NCBI GenBank assembly: GCA_021651055.1
Contig: JAJHOH010000001.1
Location: forward strand, 2,046,001 to 2,110,000
Length of the DNA: 64,000 nucleotides
Source: Candidatus Manganitrophus morganii
GTDB taxonomy: Bacteria; Nitrospirota; Nitrospiria; SBBL01; Manganitrophaceae
Direction of reading: 5' to 3'
Within the stretch, counting starts at the first letter, position 1, and every line of letters starts with the position of its first letter. The notes beneath the pieces are model-generated. The model did not search any database and was not told the DNA's origin. It saw only the letters and a program-made list of their open reading frames with translations. The position numbers and the translations under genes are program-made. Below are positions 16,600 to 24,193 of the stretch, one piece after another.

Positions 16600-18495
16600 T
16601 TAGTGGGGTCGCTTACTCGGTATCGGTTCGGAAGTTCGATCGCTCGTCCGGGAGGGAGCTTGGGCCGGCGCCTGTTGCATCGGCGGGGTCGCCGGACCGC
16701 CGTATTGGAGAATCAGCCCCCCCTTGCCGACGGCCCACCCCCGGGCGGGAGAGGTAAAGTAGATGCTGTTCAGCCGCTGCGTCACCCCGCTGTCGCGCTC
16801 CGCCCACGACTTTCCGCCATCTTTCGTATAGAGGATCGTTCCGAGATCGCCGACCATCCATCCCTCCTGCCCCTGCATCGAGAGGTCCCAAAACGGCATC
16901 TTCGTTCCGGTGTCGATCGGCGCCCAGCTCTTTCCGCCGTCCTCGGTCATCAAGAGGGTCCCCTCCGACCCGACCACCCACCCCCGGTTCGGCGGACGAA
17001 AGAGGATTCGCGTGAAGGTTGCCTTCGTCGGAAGCCGGAACGGGGTCCATGTCACGCCGCCGTCTTCCGTCTGAAGCAGGGTCCCCCCGGTGCCGACGAT
17101 CCACCCTTTCCGCTCGTTGAGGAAAACGATGTCGGAGAGACCGGCGGTGGTATCGCTGAGTTGAAAGTCCCACCGCTTTCCGCCGTCATCCGTCCGAAAG
17201 ATCAACCCCGTCTCGCCGACGACCCATCCGATCTTGGGGGTCAGAAAAAAAATCCCTTCGAGGCTCGCCTCGGTCAACTTCTGCCGGCGCTCCCAGCGTT
17301 TTCCCCCATCGACCGTGTGGAGGAGAAGCCCATTGCCGCCGACCGCCCATCCCTCTCGCGGCGAGGTGAAATGGACCGACAGGACCCACTCCTCCGTGCC
17401 GCTCTCTTGAGGCATCCAGCTCCGGCCGCCGTCGTTGCTGTGGAGGATGGTGCCGGTCTCCCCGGTAATCCAACCGTGCCGCTCATCGACGAAGTGGACC
17501 CGAAAGAAACGGTCGGTGAAGCCGTTGTTCTGCGTCTCCCAGCGTTTGCCGCCGTCGCGCGTATGGACGATCACCCCCCCCCATCCGACCGCCCACCCGT
17601 GGCGGTCGTCGCCGAACGAGAGCCCTTCGAACGTTTTGTTCACCGCGGCGTCGACCTTCTCCCAGGTCGCCCCGCCGTTTTCGGTTTTCAGCATCGTTCC
17701 CGATCCGCCGGCGGCCCAGCCGATTTGCGGAGAGGCGAATTGCACGCCGATGAGAAGATGTTCCGTACCGCTTTGCTGCGGCTGCCAGCGTTTGCCGCCG
17801 TCGGTCGTCCGGAGGATCGTTCCCTCCCGGCCGACCGCCCAGCCCCGGAGCGGATCGATGAAGAAGATCGCCTCCAGCGCGGCGGTCGTCCCGCTCCTCT
17901 GCGCCGTCCACTTTTCGCCCCCGTCCTGCGTCTGAAGGATCATCCCGTTCCACCCGGCAGCCCATCCCCGTTGCGGATCGATGAAGAAGACCTCCAGAAT
18001 CGGACCGGTCTGCCCGCTTTTTTGAACCTCCCAACGCCGGCCGCCGTCCGCGGTATGGAGAATCACCCCTTTGTCGCCGACGATCCAGCCGTTTGATCGA
18101 TCGGTGAAGTAAACATCCCAGAGCCAGACCTGTTCCGGATTCCGCTGCTCCTCCCAGCTTCCGCCGCCGTCGGCCGTATGGAGGATCTTGCCGGTCCAGC
18201 TGATCGCCCAGCCGTGGCGTCGATCGGAAAAATGAAGCGAGAAGAACCGCTCCCCTTTCTCTTTGTATTGCGCCCGCCAGCTCGCGCCGCCGTCGGCGGT
18301 GTGGAGGATCGTTCCATCTCCCCCCCCGGCCCATCCCTCGCTCGCCGAGACGAAATGGACCGCCCAGAGGCCGTTCGACGTCACCTCCCCCTGCTGAACC
18401 GACCACCCCCCCTCCGCCGCCGCGACCGTCCCGGCGAAAATCGGGAGGAGAAAACCGGCCAAAACCGTGTAAAAGAATAGACTTTTCTTGATCAT
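16600..18495 (-). CDS. Secreted 14-repeat Ycf48/BNR-type beta-propeller protein
   Basis: The 631-residue protein starts with a signal peptide (KKSLFFYTVLAGFLLPIF...AAAEGG) and then has 14 consecutive repeats of about 41 residues with the pattern hxFxDxxxGWAVGxxGTILxTxDGGxxW. This is the photosystem-II stability factor (Ycf48)/BNR repeat. Fourteen repeats match two seven-bladed propellers. A Pro/Ala/Gln-rich tail ends the protein. Non-photosynthetic bacteria use such proteins outside the inner membrane, probably as assembly or binding scaffolds; the partner is unknown. It is followed by a polytopic membrane protein gene. Confidence 0.93.
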   Translation of the reverse strand: MIKKSLFFYTVLAGFLLPIFAGTVAAAEGGWSVQQGEVTSNGLWAVHFVSASEGWAGGGDGTILHTADGGASWRAQYKEKGERFFSLHFSDRRHGWAISWTGKILHTADGGGSWEEQRNPEQVWLWDVYFTDRSNGWIVGDKGVILHTADGGRRWEVQKSGQTGPILEVFFIDPQRGWAAGWNGMILQTQDGGEKWTAQRSGTTAALEAIFFIDPLRGWAVGREGTILRTTDGGKRWQPQQSGTEHLLIGVQFASPQIGWAAGGSGTMLKTENGGATWEKVDAAVNKTFEGLSFGDDRHGWAVGWGGVIVHTRDGGKRWETQNNGFTDRFFRVHFVDERHGWITGETGTILHSNDGGRSWMPQESGTEEWVLSVHFTSPREGWAVGGNGLLLHTVDGGKRWERRQKLTEASLEGIFFLTPKIGWVVGETGLIFRTDDGGKRWDFQLSDTTAGLSDIVFLNERKGWIVGTGGTLLQTEDGGVTWTPFRLPTKATFTRILFRPPNRGWVVGSEGTLLMTEDGGKSWAPIDTGTKMPFWDLSMQGQEGWMVGDLGTILYTKDGGKSWAERDSGVTQRLNSIYFTSPARGWAVGKGGLILQYGGPATPPMQQAPAQAPSRTSDRTSEPIPSKRPH

Positions 18496-18559
18496 CCGGT
18501 ACAGAATCTTGACCCTCCTTCTTTTTTCGTGTTATTTATTTACAACATTCGGGAGAGAA

Positions 18560-18973
18560 ATGCAAAGCCGCCTTCTAATTCCCATTCTATTGATTTTGCT
18601 TCTGATCGACATTCCCGCGCGGGCCGAGGAGGAATCGCTTCGGTCGGTCCGCCAGCTCACCAACGAGATTTATCGCCTCTCTCTCGATATGATCACCCAC
18701 GGCAGCGAAGGGCACCACCATGAGATCGTCAGTTACGGCCAGGAGATGATCCGGCGGAGCGAAGCGTTGATCCAGGAGGTGGAGTCGAGCCCCTCTCCGA
18801 AGATCAAAGAAAAAAAAGAAACGCTCCTCGCCTCGATCAAGGCAACCCTGAATAAGGCGAAAGAAGCGGTCCGGCTGGGGGAGGCGGAGAAAACCGATCC
18901 CGCCCTCGACGCCTCCCGCAAGGCCTCCTTCCGCGCCAAGCAGTTGCGCCAGCAGATCCAATCATTGAAGTAG
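18560..18973 (+). CDS. Small secreted helical protein, SmbP-like
   Basis: The 137-residue protein has a signal peptide (MQSRLLIPILLILLLIDIPARA) followed by an all-helical, charged mature chain with repeated EA/HH spacing such as THGSEGHHHEIVSYGQEMI and KATLNKAKEAVRLGEAEK. The pattern recalls small metal-binding proteins (SmbP) of nitrifiers, which bind several copper ions through His/Glu, but His density here is lower. The ATG at 18560 follows GGGAGAGAA and places the signal peptide at the N-terminus; an earlier in-frame start at 18488 would overlap the divergent Ycf48-type gene. Confidence 0.75.
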   Translation: MQSRLLIPILLILLLIDIPARAEEESLRSVRQLTNEIYRLSLDMITHGSEGHHHEIVSYGQEMIRRSEALIQEVESSPSPKIKEKKETLLASIKATLNKAKEAVRLGEAEKTDPALDASRKASFRAKQLRQQIQSLK

Positions 18974-19150
18974 ACCGACCGGCCCTTCTCGTCGGAAGCG
19001 ATACAAAAATGTCGGCCGGCCGGCCGCTGTTTCTTTCCATTCGATTCCAAGCCGACCTAAATCACACGAAAAATCAATCGATCCGACCGGTCCCTCCCCC
19101 CGGCATGGTTGTTGCTCTATATTCGTTCAACGATAACGACGTCTGCGGGC

Positions 19151-19192
19151 AAGGGCGCCTGGATGAATCTCTCCAGGCGCCTTTCCGTTTTT
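19151..19192 (+). terminator. Intrinsic terminator just ahead of the nitrogen operon (possible attenuator)
   Basis: GGCGCCTGGA and TCCAGGCGCC form a 10-bp stem with an 8-nt loop, followed by TTTCCGTTTTT. It ends only about 14 nt before the start codon of the molybdopterin/P-II fusion gene, within its leader. Nothing convergent needs termination here, so transcription attenuation of the downstream operon is possible. Confidence 0.6.
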
Positions 19193-19205
19193 AAAGGGGT
19201 TTTTC

Positions 19206-20309
19206 ATGCGGGAAGGAATCCTTCCACCGAAATTTGCCGACAAATTTTTCCGGATCGATTTTGATGCAATGCCGCTTCCGATCCTCTCCCTCTATCCGAT
19301 CCCCCCTTCCCTCGCGCTGGAGGAGGTGACGCTCGATCTCGCCGGGCTCGAGCAGCATCCCCGGCTGGTCTCCTGGCCGATGCTGCACGAGCTTCCCCGC
19401 GTGAAGCTGAAGGTGCCGTTCATCTGCCAGATCTTCAACTGGGTCGAGGAGGTCGAGTGGGAGGGAATCCGCCTCGTCGATCTGCTCGACTCCTTCAAGA
19501 TCGACACCCACCCCGACGGCTACTTCGCTTTTTACTCCCGCGACCGGGTCTTCTTCGAAGGGCTCTCACGCGATGAAGCCCGCGATCCGCGCGTTCTGCT
19601 GGCATATGGATTAAACGGGTCGCCCCTCCCCGAGGTCCACGGCGGGCCGCTCCGATTGGTCGTTCCCTTTCTTCAAGGTTATAAGAGTGTCAAGTGGGTC
19701 CATACGATCCATGCCTTCCGGCACGATCCGGTCGGAATCAAGCGGCTTCTCGCCCAGAGCCCGACCGGCCAATTGAACGACAAATGGCGAGGGCAATTTC
19801 AGATTGTCCCCCCGGCGGGAAAATCCGGAGATCCCCCTCCGGTACGGAGCGAGATCGCGCCACTCTCCACCCCCCCGGCTGCGATCTCGACTCCGGAACC
19901 CCCGGTGCACGGCCAGGTCGATTCGGTCCCCAAAAAGAAACAGCCGCCGCGGCAGGCGACATTAAAAGAGGTCGTCGCCCTGGTTCGCCCCGGCAAGCAG
20001 CTGGCGACCCGCCAGGCGCTGGAAGCGGCCGGCATCTATTCGTATACGACCGCGACGGTCCTCGGCCGGAGCCGCCAGCGGGGCCTTCGATTTCAGTCGG
20101 AAAAAGGGGAGCCGGTCGCAATCAAGTTTATGCCGAAACAATATTTCTCGATCATGATCGACGCCGGCCGCGTTCCGGCGGTGATCGCCGCCTTAATGAA
20201 AGCGAACCGGACCGGAAAGGGGGCCTACGGCGACGGCAAGATCTTCATCGTCGACATCGACGACGCCATCCGGATCAGCACCGACGAGCGGGGGGGAGAG
20301 GCGATCTGA
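19206..20309 (+). CDS. Fusion of SUOX-type molybdopterin domain and P-II domain
   Basis: Residues about 20-185 form a sulfite-oxidase-type molybdopterin-binding domain: the Mo-ligand Cys74 in PFICQIFNW followed by EWEGIRLVDLL, then VHGGPLRLVVP (144-154) and GYKSVKWV (158-165). After a Pro-rich linker (about 200-248), residues 253-367 form a P-II signalling domain starting KEVVALVRPGK and ending GKGAYGDGKIFIVDIDDAIRI. The T-loop region is atypical and lacks the uridylylated Tyr of GlnB. No signal peptide, so cytoplasmic. AAAGGGG precedes the ATG. It heads a run with P-II, nitrite reductase and another P-II gene, suggesting P-II-controlled Mo-enzyme or Mo-cofactor use in nitrate/nitrite assimilation. 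Confidence 0.88.
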   Translation: MREGILPPKFADKFFRIDFDAMPLPILSLYPIPPSLALEEVTLDLAGLEQHPRLVSWPMLHELPRVKLKVPFICQIFNWVEEVEWEGIRLVDLLDSFKIDTHPDGYFAFYSRDRVFFEGLSRDEARDPRVLLAYGLNGSPLPEVHGGPLRLVVPFLQGYKSVKWVHTIHAFRHDPVGIKRLLAQSPTGQLNDKWRGQFQIVPPAGKSGDPPPVRSEIAPLSTPPAAISTPEPPVHGQVDSVPKKKQPPRQATLKEVVALVRPGKQLATRQALEAAGIYSYTTATVLGRSRQRGLRFQSEKGEPVAIKFMPKQYFSIMIDAGRVPAVIAALMKANRTGKGAYGDGKIFIVDIDDAIRISTDERGGEAI

Positions 20310-20325
20310 TGGAGAGTGAAAGAAA

Positions 20326-20658
20326 ATGAAGCTGATTCGCGCGATCATCCGCCCCGAGCGGGAAGAGGCGGTCCTGGGCCGTCTGGAGGCGGCCGGACTT
20401 TTTGCCGTCACGAAGATGCCGGTGCTCGGGCGCGGGAAGCAACGGGGAATCCAGGTGGGGCCGGTTCATTACGACATCCTCTCCAAGTCGATGCTCCTGC
20501 TCATCGTCAGCGAGGAGGAGTATCCCCGGGCGATCGCCGCCATCGAGCAGGGGGCCGAGACGGGGCACCCGGGCGACGGGAAGATCTTCGTCCAGAAGGT
20601 CTCGGAGAGCTACACCATCCGGACAGGGACAAAAGAGACGGAGTCGGTGTCGGAGTGA
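20326..20658 (+). CDS. P-II family protein (NifI-like T-loop), first copy
   Basis: The 110-residue protein begins MKLIRAIIRPEREEAVLGRL and has the B-loop TGHPGDGKIFV. The T-loop region GRGKQRGIQVGPVHYDILSK resembles NifI-type P-II proteins rather than GlnB/GlnK: it lacks the YRGAEY segment with the uridylylated Tyr51. It should bind ATP/ADP and 2-oxoglutarate and touch a target enzyme, most plausibly the reductase encoded 8 nt downstream. It is 16 nt after the fusion gene, so both are in one operon. Confidence 0.93.
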   Translation: MKLIRAIIRPEREEAVLGRLEAAGLFAVTKMPVLGRGKQRGIQVGPVHYDILSKSMLLLIVSEEEYPRAIAAIEQGAETGHPGDGKIFVQKVSESYTIRTGTKETESVSE

Positions 20659-20666
20659 AGGAATCG

Positions 20667-23600
20667 ATGACAAATCAATCTAAACTGCGGGTGGTGGTGA
20701 TCGGAAACGGGATGGCGGGGATCGCCGCGGTGGAGGCGCTCCTGAAAACCGGCACCCCCCTTTCGATCACCCTCTTCGGCGATGAGCCGCAGACCCACTA
20801 CAATCGGATTCTCCTCTCCGATCTCCTCGCCGGAAAAACCGAGGCGGAGCGGATCTTCACCCGGCCGCGAAACTGGTATGCCGAGCGGGGGATTCATGCC
20901 CAACTCGGCCTTGCGATCTCCGCCGTCGACCCGGCGGCCAAGTATGTGACGAATGCGGACGGCGGCGCCACCCCTTACGACGCGCTCATCCTCGCCGTCG
21001 GCGGGGTCCCTTTCGTCCCGCCGATTCCGGGCCGGGAGAAGAAGGGGGTCATTCTTTTTCGAACGCTGGAAGAGACGGAGCGGATCGTCGCCGCGGCCCG
21101 GTCGAGCCGGCGCGCCGTCGTGATCGGCGGGGGGCTGCTCGGCTTGGAGGCGGCGCGGGGGCTGATCAACTACGGGGTGTCGGTCACCGTCGCCCATCTC
21201 GGCGACCGGCTGATGGAGCAGCAGCTCGACCCGGCCGGGGCCTCTCTCTTGAAAAGGGAGCTCGAACGGATGGGCATCCGGGTCCTGCTCAAAACCACCG
21301 CGGAGGCGATTCTTGGAGAAGAGCAGGTCGCCGGCGTTCGCCTCACCTCCGGAGAGGATCTCCCCGCCGGGATGGCGCTGATCTGCACCGGCATCCGGCC
21401 GAACCTGACCCTCGCCCGGCAGATCGGATTGAGGACGAATAGGGGAATTCTCGTCGACGATCGAATGGAGACGAGCCTCCCCGGGATCTTCGCCGTCGGG
21501 GATGTCATCGAGCATCGGGAGAAAACCTATGGGCTGATCGCGCCGTTGAAAGAACAGGGGGAGGTCCTCGCCGATGTTTTGACCGGGAAAGATCAGCGGC
21601 GTTATGGCGGGACCCTCTGTGCCACGACCCTGAAGGTCGCCGGGATTCATCTCACCTCCGCCGGCGATTTTATCGGAGGACGGGGGGCGGAGGAGCTGAT
21701 CTTCGTCGACACGGAAAAGGCGATCTACAAAAAATGTGTGATCCGCCAGAACCGGCTGGCGGGGATGATCCTCCTCGGCGACAACAAAGACAGTCCCCGG
21801 CTCTTTAACCTGATCCAGAAGGGGGAAGACATCGGCGAGATCAAATCGTCGCTCCTCGGAAATGTCTCGGTCGAAGGGGGAGCGGGGGCCGCGAGCGGCG
21901 TGGCGGCGCTGCGGGAGACCGACCTGGTCTGCAACTGCAACAGCGTCACCAAGGGGACGATCCTCGCCGCCATCCGGGAGAAGGGGCTGAAGACACGTGA
22001 CGAAGTGGCCGCCTGCACACAGGCGACGACCGGCTGCGGAAGTTGCAGTCAATTGGTGGAAGATCTTCTCGGCGAAGCGACAAAGGCGCCGGCCAAGACG
22101 CCTGCAACGGCGATCGTTGCGGAGAAGTCCCCCACAAAAACAGGACCGGGGGCGCTCAAGACGCTCGACCTGGAGAAGATCAAACAAGAGGGGTTGGGGA
22201 TCGATTTTGACCGGCTGCGGGAGGAGGGGACCCGCGCGTTGGCGCCTGAAGACTACTACCGTCTGAAGACCTACGGCATCTGCAGCCAGAAACATCCCGG
22301 CTACTTCATGCTCCGGATCCGCATCCCGGGAGGGACGGTCACGCATACGCAGCTGATGGGACTGGCCGACCTCGCCGAGGTCCACGGCCGGGGATGGGGA
22401 CACCTCACCGTCCGCCAGAGCATGGAGCTGCATTGGATCCGCGTGGAAGATTCGTTGGAGATCTTCGAGAAACTGGAGACGATCGGTCTTTCGACCCGCT
22501 CCGCCTGCGGCCACACGTTGCGGAACGTCATGGCCTGCCCGCACGGGGGGGTGGCGTCCGACGGCCTCTTCGATGTCCAGCCCTGGGCGCAGCGGATCAC
22601 CGATTATTTCGTGAAGCGGTCGGACCTGATCAACCCGACGATGCCGAACCGCCTGAATGTCTATTTTGCCGGATGCCGGGCGTGCGCCTCCGATGCCGCG
22701 ATCAACGACATCGGGTTCGTCGCGGTCGAGCGTAGAACCGAGGGAGGGGATCGGCATCTCGGTTTCGAGCTCTGGGTTGGAGGAAGCTTGGGGGCCCATC
22801 CGATGCTCGGATTCAAGCTGAAGGAGTTTCTCTCCCCGCCCGATGCGCTGACCGCCTGTCAGGCGATCTTCGCGATTCACACCAAGTTCGGCAACCGAAA
22901 CAAAGCGAAGTCGCGGCTGAAATATCTGATCGAGCAGTGGGGCCGGGAGAAATTTATCGAGATGTTCGAGAAGGTCTTCCTGGAGAAACAGAATCTTCCC
23001 GAGAACCGGGAGGTCCCCCTCCCTTCTTTGGCCGACCCGGGACGGCGACCCCCTCTCTGGAAGCGAATCGGAAACCGCCTCAATCCGGTTTCGATCCCGG
23101 CCTCTCCCGGCATCGCGCCGCAGCGGCAGCCGGGCTATCTCCGTCTGACCGTCGCCGTTCCGCTCGGCGAGCTGCGCGCGGAGCAGCTCCGAGCCGTCAG
23201 CCGGATTGCGCGGCGGCATGGAAACGGGATCGTCCACTTCACGAAAGACCAAAATCTCGCCTTCCACTGGATTCCGGTCCGGAAGATCGGCCGGGCCGTT
23301 CAGGCCTTGAAAGCGGCCGGCTTGTCGCTCAAAGGAAAAGAGAGCGGCCCCGCGCTGCTGGCCTGTCCCGGCACCGAGTTCTGCACCCTCGCCGTGACCA
23401 ATTCGCAGGGGGCGGCGCGCGATCTATTGCGCTTCCGTCCGGAAGCGCCGGAGAAGGCGGCCCTCTTTCAATCGATCTCGATTCACCTCTCCGGCTGCCC
23501 CAACAGCTGCGCCAAACATCAGGTCGCCGACATCGGCCTCGCCGGAACGATGACGCCGGTCGGCGAGCTGCGGCGGTTTTCTTATCAGCTCTTCCTCGGC

Positions 23601-23855
23601 GGCCAGGTCGAGGGGGGGGTTCGCTTGGGGGCGATGGTCCGAAAAGGGATTACCGAAGAGATGGTCGTGCCGACCGTCGACGCGCTGCTCGGAATCGTCG
23701 CGACCGATCGTCTTGCGGGCGAATCGTTTCAGGAGACCGTCCTGCGGCTCGGCGCCGACCAGGTCGCATCACTTCTCGAAAAAGAGATCGGCCCCTTGGC
23801 GCCCGAATTGTCGGATGCGATCACGATGATTCCCGATTTGATCGAAGCACGATAA
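20667..23855 (+). CDS. NirB-NirA type fusion: NAD(P)H-dependent siroheme nitrite reductase
   Basis: The 1062-residue protein joins a NirB-like N-terminus to a full-length NirA/SiR-like siroheme unit. Residues 1-400 are a FAD/NAD oxidoreductase (VVVIGNGMAGIAA, VVIGGGLLGLEAA, GIFAVGDV). A BFD-type 2Fe-2S domain follows, with Cys422, 424, 457 and 460. After a Pro/Thr-rich linker (470-495), both ferredoxin-like/siroheme repeats are present (about 540-770 and 815-1060). The 4Fe-4S/siroheme Cys set is C900, C906, C944 and C948 (ACPGTEFC, SGCPNSC). It should reduce nitrite to ammonium in the cytoplasm with NAD(P)H. The ATG at 20667 follows AAGGA; the upstream open frame is a shadow. Confidence 0.9.
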   Translation: MTNQSKLRVVVIGNGMAGIAAVEALLKTGTPLSITLFGDEPQTHYNRILLSDLLAGKTEAERIFTRPRNWYAERGIHAQLGLAISAVDPAAKYVTNADGGATPYDALILAVGGVPFVPPIPGREKKGVILFRTLEETERIVAAARSSRRAVVIGGGLLGLEAARGLINYGVSVTVAHLGDRLMEQQLDPAGASLLKRELERMGIRVLLKTTAEAILGEEQVAGVRLTSGEDLPAGMALICTGIRPNLTLARQIGLRTNRGILVDDRMETSLPGIFAVGDVIEHREKTYGLIAPLKEQGEVLADVLTGKDQRRYGGTLCATTLKVAGIHLTSAGDFIGGRGAEELIFVDTEKAIYKKCVIRQNRLAGMILLGDNKDSPRLFNLIQKGEDIGEIKSSLLGNVSVEGGAGAASGVAALRETDLVCNCNSVTKGTILAAIREKGLKTRDEVAACTQATTGCGSCSQLVEDLLGEATKAPAKTPATAIVAEKSPTKTGPGALKTLDLEKIKQEGLGIDFDRLREEGTRALAPEDYYRLKTYGICSQKHPGYFMLRIRIPGGTVTHTQLMGLADLAEVHGRGWGHLTVRQSMELHWIRVEDSLEIFEKLETIGLSTRSACGHTLRNVMACPHGGVASDGLFDVQPWAQRITDYFVKRSDLINPTMPNRLNVYFAGCRACASDAAINDIGFVAVERRTEGGDRHLGFELWVGGSLGAHPMLGFKLKEFLSPPDALTACQAIFAIHTKFGNRNKAKSRLKYLIEQWGREKFIEMFEKVFLEKQNLPENREVPLPSLADPGRRPPLWKRIGNRLNPVSIPASPGIAPQRQPGYLRLTVAVPLGELRAEQLRAVSRIARRHGNGIVHFTKDQNLAFHWIPVRKIGRAVQALKAAGLSLKGKESGPALLACPGTEFCTLAVTNSQGAARDLLRFRPEAPEKAALFQSISIHLSGCPNSCAKHQVADIGLAGTMTPVGELRRFSYQLFLGGQVEGGVRLGAMVRKGITEEMVVPTVDALLGIVATDRLAGESFQETVLRLGADQVASLLEKEIGPLAPELSDAITMIPDLIEAR

Positions 23856-23874
23856 AAGAGGAAGGAGTCTTTCG

Positions 23875-24183
23875 ATGAAGATGGTTCAAGCGATGGTCCG
23901 TCCGGAGAAAGAAGGGGAGGTGATCGCCGGGCTGGAGAAGGCCGGCTTCATCTCCCTGACGCGACAGGCGGTTTTCGGCCGGGGACGGCAGCGCGGCATT
24001 CAGGTCGGCCCCGTTCGTTATGAAGAGCTTCCCAAAGTTTGGCTGATGCTCGTGGTGGAAGCGGAGGAGGTCGATCGGGTCGTCGATACGATTAAAATCG
24101 CGGCCCGGACCGGAAATCCGGGCGACGGGAAGATTTTTGTCTCCACCTTGGCCGAGGCCCGCTCGATACATCCGTCCACCTGA
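23875..24183 (+). CDS. P-II family protein (NifI-like T-loop), second copy
   Basis: The 102-residue protein starts MKMVQAMVRPEKEGEVIAGL, has the T-loop GRGRQRGIQVGPVRYEELPK and the B-loop TGNPGDGKIFV. It is closely similar to the P-II gene upstream of the reductase and also lacks the GlnB uridylylation Tyr. GGAAGGAG precedes the ATG, 19 nt after the reductase stop, so it is the last gene of the operon. Paired NifI-like proteins act as hetero-oligomers in nitrogenase control; here the pair flanks a nitrite reductase, so a comparable on/off control is a reasonable inference. Confidence 0.93.
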   Translation: MKMVQAMVRPEKEGEVIAGLEKAGFISLTRQAVFGRGRQRGIQVGPVRYEELPKVWLMLVVEAEEVDRVVDTIKIAARTGNPGDGKIFVSTLAEARSIHPST

Positions 24184-24193
24184 CTCAAACCAA

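Noticed and set aside
16600-18495. DNA-level tandem repeat array
   Set aside because: The periodicity is in the protein (propeller blades); the nucleotide copies have diverged and form no separate repeat element.
20610-23267. 885-codon open frame antisense to the nitrite reductase gene
   Set aside because: Same reason: Arg/Asp/Pro-rich antisense shadow of a clearly real gene.
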